Positions 6,692 to 10,905 of a DNA stretch of 10,905 bases are shown here, piece after piece. Source of the DNA: Magnetococcales bacterium (GTDB lineage Bacteria > Pseudomonadota > Magnetococcia > Magnetococcales > JADFYX01); NCBI GenBank assembly GCA_015232795.1, contig JADFYX010000065.1, positions 1 through 10,905 on the forward strand, written 5' to 3'. The notes under the pieces were generated by a model. That model saw only the letters and a program-made list of their open reading frames with translations. It was not told the DNA's origin and did no database searches. Each line of letters opens with the position of its first letter. Position 1 is the stretch's first letter. Made by a program: the position numbers and the translations under genes.

Positions 6692-7627
6692 CTAAGCCGC
6701 CTCTGTTTCAAAATTCAGCACGAGCTGCTCGGGCAATGGATTTACATCAACACCGATATGCCCCAGTACTTTCCGCATTCCCAATTTATCCATACATGTC
6801 CGGTAATGCCGTGGATGAGTTCTGGCCATCCTCTGGAAACGGTTCTCGCCCGGTTCCAGATGTGCCCCAAAGGCACAAAACATACACCCGGTTCTTTTCT
6901 CTCCCATATCATAGATTTTGGAGTACAGAAGATTGTGCAACTGTATATAGCCTCGAACATCCTGATCGGTCCATTTTGACAGTGGGGCAGATCGTGGATG
7001 TCTTGCCTCGTACAGATTGCAACCAAACTTAGCCAAGGATTGCAGCCTTTGACCTCCCTCTGTAGATCTAATACCAACGTAAGGCATCAAACCAGACTGT
7101 TTTGTGTGGTGCTGCAACGGCCCTGTCTTTAAGGCTTTGCAGCACCGCTCTGAAATCTTAAAATCAGCATTAATGAGATACATCCACTTATCTGCCAACT
7201 TTTTATTACGGTGATGTCTCCCGTTTTTAGCTATCCCTGTCATATACCGCTCACGAAGAGCTACATTACCAGCCGTGGGATTTTGTAGAACTCTTAATTT
7301 TTGGGCTGTCTCTTTACTGATAACTGGGTATCCATGAATCTTAATTACATCCTTAAAAGGCATCTTAGGTTTGAGCCAGACCATGTTATCAACCGATTTT
7401 ACAAAGTCCCGGATCTCCGGGTACTCCAGGCCAGTGTCGGCAAACACTCCAGGAACTTCTGGGTAGATCTCACGCACGAGATGGAGCAATACCGTAGAGT
7501 CCAACCCACCGGAAAAAGATACCGAGACTTTACCGTCCCAGTGGTCATACCACTGTCTGATGCGGATCTGCGCCAGCGTTATTTTATCGCCCAGTGTCAT
7601 CTCAGCTAACCGTTCCTTGCCGTCCAT
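6692..7627 (-). CDS. Phage PAPS-reductase-like ATP pyrophosphatase with four cysteines
   Basis: 311 residues. The PP-loop SGGLDST is at 39-45, which binds ATP and activates a substrate by adenylation. FADTGLEYPE at 62-71 and GYPVISKETAQ at 99-109 are further hallmarks of the phage branch. C162-C163 (KISERCCKALK) and C248-x2-C251 (TGCMFCAFG) give four cysteines, the pattern expected for a [4Fe-4S] cluster as in DndC and assimilatory reductases. True sulfonucleotide reductases carry a catalytic C-terminal ECG(L)H motif that I do not find, so ordinary sulfate reduction is unlikely. Sulfur insertion into nucleic acid, or another nucleotide modification, is a fair inference; the substrate is unknown. 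ATG at 7627 has GGAG four bases upstream and overlaps the small ORF before it by 26 bases. Confidence 0.88.
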   Translation of the reverse strand: MDGKERLAEMTLGDKITLAQIRIRQWYDHWDGKVSVSFSGGLDSTVLLHLVREIYPEVPGVFADTGLEYPEIRDFVKSVDNMVWLKPKMPFKDVIKIHGYPVISKETAQKLRVLQNPTAGNVALRERYMTGIAKNGRHHRNKKLADKWMYLINADFKISERCCKALKTGPLQHHTKQSGLMPYVGIRSTEGGQRLQSLAKFGCNLYEARHPRSAPLSKWTDQDVRGYIQLHNLLYSKIYDMGEKRTGCMFCAFGAHLEPGENRFQRMARTHPRHYRTCMDKLGMRKVLGHIGVDVNPLPEQLVLNFETEAA

Positions 7628-7700
7628 CAGACTCCAAAGCTACCCGTTGCCCTGCCTTAAATGATGTGCCGTAATAATTATTTGCGTAGGTGTATGGCAT
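7602..7700 (-). CDS. 32-residue ORF with excellent ribosome site, upstream of the PAPS-reductase-like gene
   Basis: ATG at 7700 is preceded by AAGGAGATAACT, a near-perfect ribosome site at good spacing. The peptide starts MPYTYANNYYGTSFKAGQRV and goes on with a glycine-rich stretch ending RQGTVS. The pattern (YANNYYG, then F-x-GQRV, then GR-x-GTV) resembles the first strands of small KOW/SH3-like phage proteins that are usually about twice as long, so this may be a truncated version. It overlaps the start of the next gene by 26 bases in another frame, so it may instead serve as a leader that couples translation. Confidence 0.6.
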   Translation of the reverse strand: MPYTYANNYYGTSFKAGQRVALESDGRQGTVS

Positions 7701-7711
7701 AGTTATCTCCT

Positions 7712-7727
7712 TGAGCTTTCAGGCTCA
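7712..7727 (-). promoter_or_regulatory. Small hairpin over the stop codon of the 58-residue gene
   Basis: TGAGC and GCTCA arms with a 6-base loop lie on the minus strand. The first arm contains the TGA stop of the 58-residue gene, and the second ends right before the AAGGAG ribosome site of the 32-residue ORF. A ribosome ending on the first gene would melt it, so it could couple the two. Five base pairs is weak and may be chance. Confidence 0.25.
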
Positions 7728-7901
7728 TAAAAAAAATGGTTGATCTTCTATTTTAGGCTTGGGATAATTTCCTGATTCTCTCAGCCTAAGATCTTTCTCA
7801 AAACTCAAAATCAGACGCATCTCACTTTCTAAATCTTCTGTTTTTATTAGCCTCATTCCCAAAGCGATAAGGATATAAGCAACAGTTCGTTTAAATGACA
7901 T
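7725..7901 (-). CDS. Small protein of unknown function, 58 residues
   Basis: A complete frame fills the gap between the membrane protein and the 32-residue ORF. ATG at 7901 has GAGGA about 6 bases upstream and lies 9 bases after the previous stop. The product starts MSFKRTVAYILIALGMRLI, a short hydrophobic helix. A charged helix follows (KTEDLESEMRLILSFEKDLRL), then a proline-containing tail (NYPKPKIEDQPFFL). The hydrophobic part is short for a membrane span, so an amphipathic or peripheral membrane association is as likely. I know no family for it. Spacing, ribosome site and absence of any other gene here make it probably real. Confidence 0.65.
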   Translation of the reverse strand: MSFKRTVAYILIALGMRLIKTEDLESEMRLILSFEKDLRLRESGNYPKPKIEDQPFFL

Positions 7902-7910
7902 CTTCTATCC

Positions 7911-8156
7911 TCACAAAACAACCAGCCAACGCCAGATCCCAAGGAGGTTTACAGCAACAAACACCCCTTGCAGGACCAAAATGCTTGATTCTTTCATATG
8001 CCATCCAGCAGCAAACCAGGACAATGAAGAGAGCAGAAAAAAAACATACCCATAACCAGATTGGGAAATATGCAGCGCAACCAACACTGCCCCCACAATA
8101 CCCGTACTGGTTCCAAGCCATTTTAGTAATGCAAGGTAGTTACGTTTGAGGTTCAT
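7911..8156 (-). CDS. Small three-helix membrane protein coupled to mor
   Basis: 81 residues from ATG at 8156, which overlaps the mor stop as ATGA. A longer frame reaches back into mor (to 8231), but the ATGA junction and a GGGG about 7 bases upstream favour this start. There are three hydrophobic segments at about 14-31, 34-52 and 57-76. The motifs SGYGYVFFLLSSLSWFAAG and VNLLGIWRW resemble small PnuC/YgjV-like membrane proteins found in phages and bacteria, whose loops and tryptophans are similar. In Mu, genes in this stretch are unassigned. Possible roles are an antiholin or pinholin, superinfection exclusion, or small-molecule transport; none is shown by the sequence. Confidence 0.75.
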   Translation of the reverse strand: MNLKRNYLALLKWLGTSTGIVGAVLVALHISQSGYGYVFFLLSSLSWFAAGWHMKESSILVLQGVFVAVNLLGIWRWLVVL

Positions 8157-8563
8157 AAATCTACCCCAAAATCTAAAGACAACTGTGCCGGATCTGCTGG
8201 CGGTGGACGGTTTACTATTTCTCTTACCCATCTTGTCGTTAGCTTATACTTTGCTGCTAGCTGGTTGTCCGTTAAGCCGTTGTCTGCATCTGCTATTATC
8301 GCTCTATTTCTTAGCTGCTTTACCATGGCCTCAGCTTTAGGAATACTAACTCTTTCACCGCCATAATAACGGCCAAGCTTTATGGCGATATCCATACCGA
8401 CCCCTTGCACCAAGATGCTGTCTGGCTTGGGATTACGGCTAAATATGACCTCTAAACCGCCACACTTCTGGACTAGATTAAGAACCTCTGATAGACCTAT
8501 CAACTCCACTAGGGGCTGGATAGATTCTGGCAGGTCTTTTTCGGTGATATTTTGTGCTGTCAC
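8153..8563 (-). CDS. mor: Mor-family transcriptional activator
   Basis: 136 residues starting with GTG at 8563. In Mu, Mor is the middle-operon activator; it binds as a dimer upstream of a promoter lacking a -35 box and recruits RNA polymerase. Family features seen: LPESIQPLVELIGLSEVLNLVQKCGG (split here by the reader into LPESIQPLVELIGL at 11-24 and EVLNLVQKCGG at 26-36), GMDIAIKLGRYYGGERVSIPKA at 56-77, and a helix-turn-helix at about 93-118 (NGLTDNQLAAKYKLTTRWVR). The C-terminus adds a proline-rich tail (PPPADPAQLSLDFG). GTG overlaps the gemA stop as GTGA; GGGG lies about 5 bases upstream and no nearby ATG fits. I find no second Mor/C paralogue before the lysis genes, so it may drive the late promoter directly. 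Confidence 0.93.
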   Translation of the reverse strand: MTAQNITEKDLPESIQPLVELIGLSEVLNLVQKCGGLEVIFSRNPKPDSILVQGVGMDIAIKLGRYYGGERVSIPKAEAMVKQLRNRAIIADADNGLTDNQLAAKYKLTTRWVREIVNRPPPADPAQLSLDFGVDL

Positions 8564-8991
8564 TTTGGCCCCGTGTAGCGACCATTATTTATCGCATCTT
8601 TTTCTAAAATCTGATTTATCTGCCAAAGCTGACGGAGCGTACACCAAGCAACATGATGCTTTTTAAATTTGCGGTAGGCGATGGTGTTAACATAGCTCCA
8701 AGGCCTTTTTGCCTCAGATAAAAACGCTCTGATCTTTCTTAAGCTTGGTCCAAGCTTTTTGTCATTCAGCAAATGTGTTGGTTCACCTGGGAATTGTTTT
8801 TGTGCATTGGACGGGCTTAGTGATTTAAAAAATTTCAACACTAAATTAACCTCAGCCAAACTCAGAGCTTTCGATGATTTTTTTTTAATCACCGAGAAGA
8901 GAGCCGTTTGGTATTCCAGATCGGTCATCTCAAGCTGCCTGCGTATGATTTGCAAAGTTATTTTTTTGCGCTGCAATTCTGTTTTTGCCAT
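8560..8991 (-). CDS. gemA: GemA / Mu gp16 family protein (DUF1018)
   Basis: 143 residues. The DUF1018 pattern is visible: an N-terminal helix (KKITLQIIRRQLEMTDLEYQ), SKALSLAEVNLVLKFFKSL in the middle, GPSLRKIRAFLSEAKRPWSYVNTIA near residue 80, and LRQLWQINQILEK at the end. In Mu the gene lies directly before mor, as here, and GemA has been linked to altered host gene expression and DNA relaxation. Its mechanism is unknown. ATG at 8991 has AGGAG 9 bases upstream. It overlaps the end of the previous gene by 62 bases in another frame, unusually long for this window. Confidence 0.9.
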   Translation of the reverse strand: MAKTELQRKKITLQIIRRQLEMTDLEYQTALFSVIKKKSSKALSLAEVNLVLKFFKSLSPSNAQKQFPGEPTHLLNDKKLGPSLRKIRAFLSEAKRPWSYVNTIAYRKFKKHHVAWCTLRQLWQINQILEKDAINNGRYTGPK

Positions 8992-9343
8992 TTGTATCTA
9001 CTCCTAACACATCAACACTATCACCATATATCAAGCTGCCATGCTTGCTACACAGAGCGACTTTCCAGCCACAAGTCATATTTTTAGCACCACCCAACAA
9101 CCGCCAAAGATACCAAACCCCGTATCGGCCTTTGTGTGATTCAGTAGCGCGTCCATGTTTTTTTATTAGTTCTTCCGCTGTCTCCAAGCTACTCCACACA
9201 ACAGGCCGACCACCATTATAGCAGTGTGTCCCAGGCCGTTTTCTTGCTTCCCTTTCCACCAGAAAAATAACCATTTTGCGCCAACAACCAAGCTCGTATA
9301 GCTTATTGGCAAGCTGACTGGATTTTTGTTTGCTGATAGCCAT
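8930..9343 (-). CDS. Conserved-looking phage protein of unknown function
   Basis: 137 residues from ATG at 9343 (MAISKQKSSQLANKLYELGCW). Upstream starts reach 9424 but would run through the end of the previous gene, so the inner ATG with AAGG about 9 bases upstream fits better. There are helical N-terminal 35 residues, then PGTHCYNGGRPVVW (38-51), GRYGVWYLWRLLGGA (72-86), TCGWKVALC (90-98) and GSLIYGDSVDVL (102-113). The tryptophan- and glycine-rich core suggests a small folded beta domain. It recurs, as far as I recall, just before gemA in related phages, but I cannot name it. The C-terminal 20 residues overlap the start of gemA. Confidence 0.75.
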   Translation of the reverse strand: MAISKQKSSQLANKLYELGCWRKMVIFLVEREARKRPGTHCYNGGRPVVWSSLETAEELIKKHGRATESHKGRYGVWYLWRLLGGAKNMTCGWKVALCSKHGSLIYGDSVDVLGVDTNGKNRIAAQKNNFANHTQAA

Positions 9344-9354
9344 AGGTTTATGCC

Positions 9355-9615
9355 TTAACTTAGCAAGTGATGAACAAATATTATGAGCAACCCCAAACCA
9401 ACACCACCAACACAATACAACCACATTGGGACATGCTCTTTGTTAAGCTCATAAGGGACATGATCGACCATATTCACTGCGTGATTTGCTGCAAGCTGCC
9501 AGCCGTCCGACCAATCATCATGATCTTCACCACCCTGATACGGATTAGCTGAAAGACAGACTCCCTGTGCGTGAGCTGATTGCCCCTCTCCGATTATTTT
9601 TACTGTATCTTGCAT
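9355..9615 (-). CDS. RMF-like motif protein with C-terminal membrane segment
   Basis: 86 residues. Residues 13-42 fit the ribosome modulation factor signature A-x-x-x-G, NPY, then W-x3-GW-x-x-A (SAHAQGVCLSANPY at 13-26, WSDGWQLAA at 35-43). In RMF these residues contact the ribosome and form inactive 100S dimers. Many phages carry short RMF/CrpP-like proteins. Here the motif is followed by a linker and one membrane span (MWLYCVGGVGLGLLIIFVHH, 64-83), which RMF lacks. AAGGGGGG 7 bases before ATG is a strong ribosome site. The RMF call rests on motif spacing only; the fused anchor makes the role uncertain. Confidence 0.72.
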   Translation of the reverse strand: MQDTVKIIGEGQSAHAQGVCLSANPYQGGEDHDDWSDGWQLAANHAVNMVDHVPYELNKEHVPMWLYCVGGVGLGLLIIFVHHLLS

Positions 9616-9634
9616 GAGCTTACCCCCCTTTAGA

Positions 9635-10243
9635 TTAAGATATCCGAGCTAGATCCAGGGTGATGCTTTGCCACTCAGCACCCGTCTGCCTATGGGAAAA
9701 TGTAATGTAAGATTTTTGTGCGATTACAGTTACGGATTTACTAATCAAATCCATAGCTCTAACCCAGTCAGGATCTTTAATATTAAGCTTGGCAAGTCCT
9801 AGAATACGTTTGGTATCTACCTGATTTTTTTGGTCGGTTTTAAATGCATCAAAAATCAAAACCCTAATTTCATCCCTACTGCCCTCACTCCATTTATCAA
9901 CACAAGCATCAATAATAACTTTGGCTGACTGCAGCCGATCGTCAAACTGCAACGTTTTACCAATTTTAACCTGAACTTTCTGGGTAGCCGAAAAGTTGGT
10001 AAAAGTATAATTTCCAACCCTGTTTGGCTTTACATCAGCCTCATTGCTGGCAAATTGTAGATACTCCCGGATATGCTTATCTACCAATGCCCGAAACTGT
10101 TTAAGCCGTGCCTCTTCAGCTTCAGCAGCCTTTAACAGCTTTGCCACCATTTTATCCCGCATTTTATCGAGCTTCGGGACAAACTTGGCTGGAACCTCAT
10201 TGCCAGAAGGATCAATCCACTTTTTTGTTGCTTTAACTGCCAT
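9635..10243 (-). CDS. DUF3164 family protein
   Basis: 202 residues beginning MAVKATKKWIDPSGNEVPAKFV, the standard opening of DUF3164. The middle holds GNYTFTNFSATQKVQVKI, and the family's closing region is present (RAMDLISKSVTVIAQKSYITF, then RQTGAEWQSITLDLA). It is found in the early region of nearly all Mu-like phages between the transposition genes and gemA; its function is unknown. A charged helix at 25-60 may be a coiled coil. GAGGT lies 7 bases before ATG, and the previous gene ends 11 bases upstream. I see no membrane segment or catalytic motif. Confidence 0.9.
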   Translation of the reverse strand: MAVKATKKWIDPSGNEVPAKFVPKLDKMRDKMVAKLLKAAEAEEARLKQFRALVDKHIREYLQFASNEADVKPNRVGNYTFTNFSATQKVQVKIGKTLQFDDRLQSAKVIIDACVDKWSEGSRDEIRVLIFDAFKTDQKNQVDTKRILGLAKLNIKDPDWVRAMDLISKSVTVIAQKSYITFSHRQTGAEWQSITLDLARIS

Positions 10244-10254
10244 TTTAATTACCT

Positions 10255-10617
10255 CTACGCCCAGTTTGGCGCATCATTAATGTGATAAATTAACGGCTCT
10301 GATAGATCATGACCGTTGGAATAACAGACCAGATCCCCAGCCACAGCCAGCTTGCGGACTACCCTTTTTAATCTTGCCAAACTGCATGCAGTCCGCATCT
10401 CTCCGTATAACTCTGTAATAGTCGATCCTGGATGAAGCATAACCAACCTCAATAACTCTGCCTTAACTCGCCAAAAAACTACCTTGGCTTTAGGCGCAGC
10501 ATGGCTGATAAATCGACGACGACGCACCCTGACCGTATAACCAGCAGCACCACTATAGGTGATCACCTGCTGTAGAGTTGGGGGAAGTTGTTTGCGGAAT
10601 TTTAAGTGATCGCTCAT
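10255..10617 (-). CDS. Basic protein with possible winged-helix domain
   Basis: 120 residues. A basic N-terminal half (TVRVRRRRFISH at 28-39) precedes a likely winged helix at about 52-105: helix KAELLRLVMLHP, turn STITELYGEM, recognition-like helix SLARLKRVVRKLAVAGDL, then a wing ending in LIYHIND. This is a common layout of small phage DNA-binding regulators. AGGG about 9 bases upstream is the likely ribosome site for ATG 10617. Its place before DUF3164 suits an early regulator or a helper of replication. I cannot assign it to a named family. Confidence 0.72.
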   Translation of the reverse strand: MSDHLKFRKQLPPTLQQVITYSGAAGYTVRVRRRRFISHAAPKAKVVFWRVKAELLRLVMLHPGSTITELYGEMRTACSLARLKRVVRKLAVAGDLVCYSNGHDLSEPLIYHINDAPNWA

Positions 10618-10629
10618 CCTTTGGTTTCC

Positions 10630-10695
10630 CTATGGTAGCCACTTGGTAAGAAAGCCATAAAACGGCATCTTATGTGTGTTTTTAAACCGCTCCAT
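10630..10695 (-). CDS. Candidate 21-residue ORF between two early genes
   Basis: A frame from ATG 10695 to TAG at 10630 fills most of the gap between the zinc ribbon gene and the winged-helix gene. The peptide (MERFKNTHKMPFYGFLTKWL plus P) is basic and aromatic. There is no clear ribosome site; the upstream stop TAA lies 10 bases before. Chance is a fair explanation. Confidence 0.22.
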   Translation of the reverse strand: MERFKNTHKMPFYGFLTKWLP

Positions 10696-10705
10696 CAGCT
10701 AAAAG

Positions 10706-10894
10706 TTAAAATAGACATGGCAACACCAAGAGAATCAAAACTGCAAGATTCTTGTAAGGTGGGTATTTGTTTGATATATCTGCAACCGTTACCAACCAAA
10801 ACCCACACCCTGGACAATGTTCACCACGAGCATCCGGTCCTAATTCATAAATTCCATATTTGGTCTTACAATACCCACACTGCTGTATTTTCAT
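10706..10894 (-). CDS. Small zinc ribbon protein with C-terminal hydrophobic segment
   Basis: 62 residues. C6-x2-C9 (QCGYCKTKY) and C27-x2-C30 (HCPGCGFW) form a zinc ribbon. The first half recalls Mu Com, a zinc-binding mRNA regulator of mom, in length and cysteine placement, but Com lies near the far end of Mu and lacks a membrane span. Here residues 47-62 (YKNLAVLILLVLPCLF) are strongly hydrophobic and end the protein, so it may be tail-anchored. GAGG lies 7 bases before ATG 10894. It is the first gene visible in the middle/early operon; the upstream part is outside the window. Its function is not known. Confidence 0.7.
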   Translation of the reverse strand: MKIQQCGYCKTKYGIYELGPDARGEHCPGCGFWLVTVADISNKYPPYKNLAVLILLVLPCLF

Positions 10895-10905
10895 TCCACT
10901 GCCTC

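Noticed and set aside
6548..6979. Plus-strand frames of 143 and 115 codons over 6548-7032
   Set aside because: Antisense to the PAPS-reductase-like gene and the 62-residue gene, both of which have strong starts and, for the first, clear motifs.
7891..8121. Minus-strand frame rich in Cys, Trp and Tyr
   Set aside because: It is a different frame of the three-helix membrane protein; the ATGA-coupled frame has the better start and membrane pattern.
9344..9424. Extended N-terminus of the 137-residue protein (start at 9424)
   Set aside because: The extra 27 residues would be read through the coding end of the RMF-like gene, and the inner ATG at 9343 sits at normal spacing after that gene.
1..10905. 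CRISPR arrays, tRNA, rRNA, insertion sequences, attachment sites
   Set aside because: I saw no regularly spaced repeats, tRNA-like cloverleaf, transposase or terminal inverted repeats in the window.

Overview
This window is the central part of a Mu-like (transposable) prophage or phage. Every gene I can support lies on the minus strand, so transcription runs from high to low coordinates. The genes are packed tightly, usually with overlaps of 1 to 14 bases (TAATG, TGATG, TAGTG, ATGA and GTGA junctions) or gaps of 3 to 20 bases. The only non-coding stretch above about 100 bases is 6251-6417, and it holds a terminator and a promoter. The DNA is moderately AT-rich. The families present (DUF3164, GemA/gp16, Mor, DUF1804, gp29-like portal, F-like head protein) are typical of Mu/BcepMu-type phages of Proteobacteria. 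The sequence does not let me name the host genus, and no host gene, tRNA, rRNA or phage end is visible.

Middle/regulatory block (10894 down to 6418), in order of transcription: a membrane-linked zinc ribbon protein; a candidate 21-codon ORF; a basic protein with a possible winged helix; DUF3164; a small protein with an RMF-like motif joined to a membrane segment; a conserved-looking unknown protein; GemA (Mu gp16, DUF1018); the Mor activator; a three-helix membrane protein coupled to mor by ATGA; a 58-residue protein; a 32-residue ORF with an excellent ribosome binding site; a PAPS-reductase-like ATP pyrophosphatase with four cysteines; a 62-residue acidic protein; and a candidate 21-codon ORF. 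A clear rho-independent terminator (6350-6386) closes this block.

Late block (6250 down to 1 and beyond the left edge): a perfect TATAAT with no recognisable -35 box lies at 6285-6290 and has dyad elements upstream, as expected for a Mor/C-type activated promoter. It is followed by lysozyme, a holin-like membrane protein, a C4 zinc finger of the TraR/DksA type, a small coiled-coil protein, a DUF1804 candidate small terminase, the large terminase, the gp29-like portal and the F-like (gp30) head morphogenesis protein, which is cut by the window edge. The order matches the lys-to-F region of Mu.

How it fits together (inference): Mor from the middle operon switches on the late promoter. No separate C gene is visible between mor and lys, so Mor probably does the work of both Mor and C here. 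The transposase genes A/B and the repressor would lie beyond the right edge, and the capsid and tail genes beyond the left. The parts least explained by the Mu model are the accessory genes packed between mor and the terminator, several of which are very small, and the nuclease-like tail on the head morphogenesis protein.
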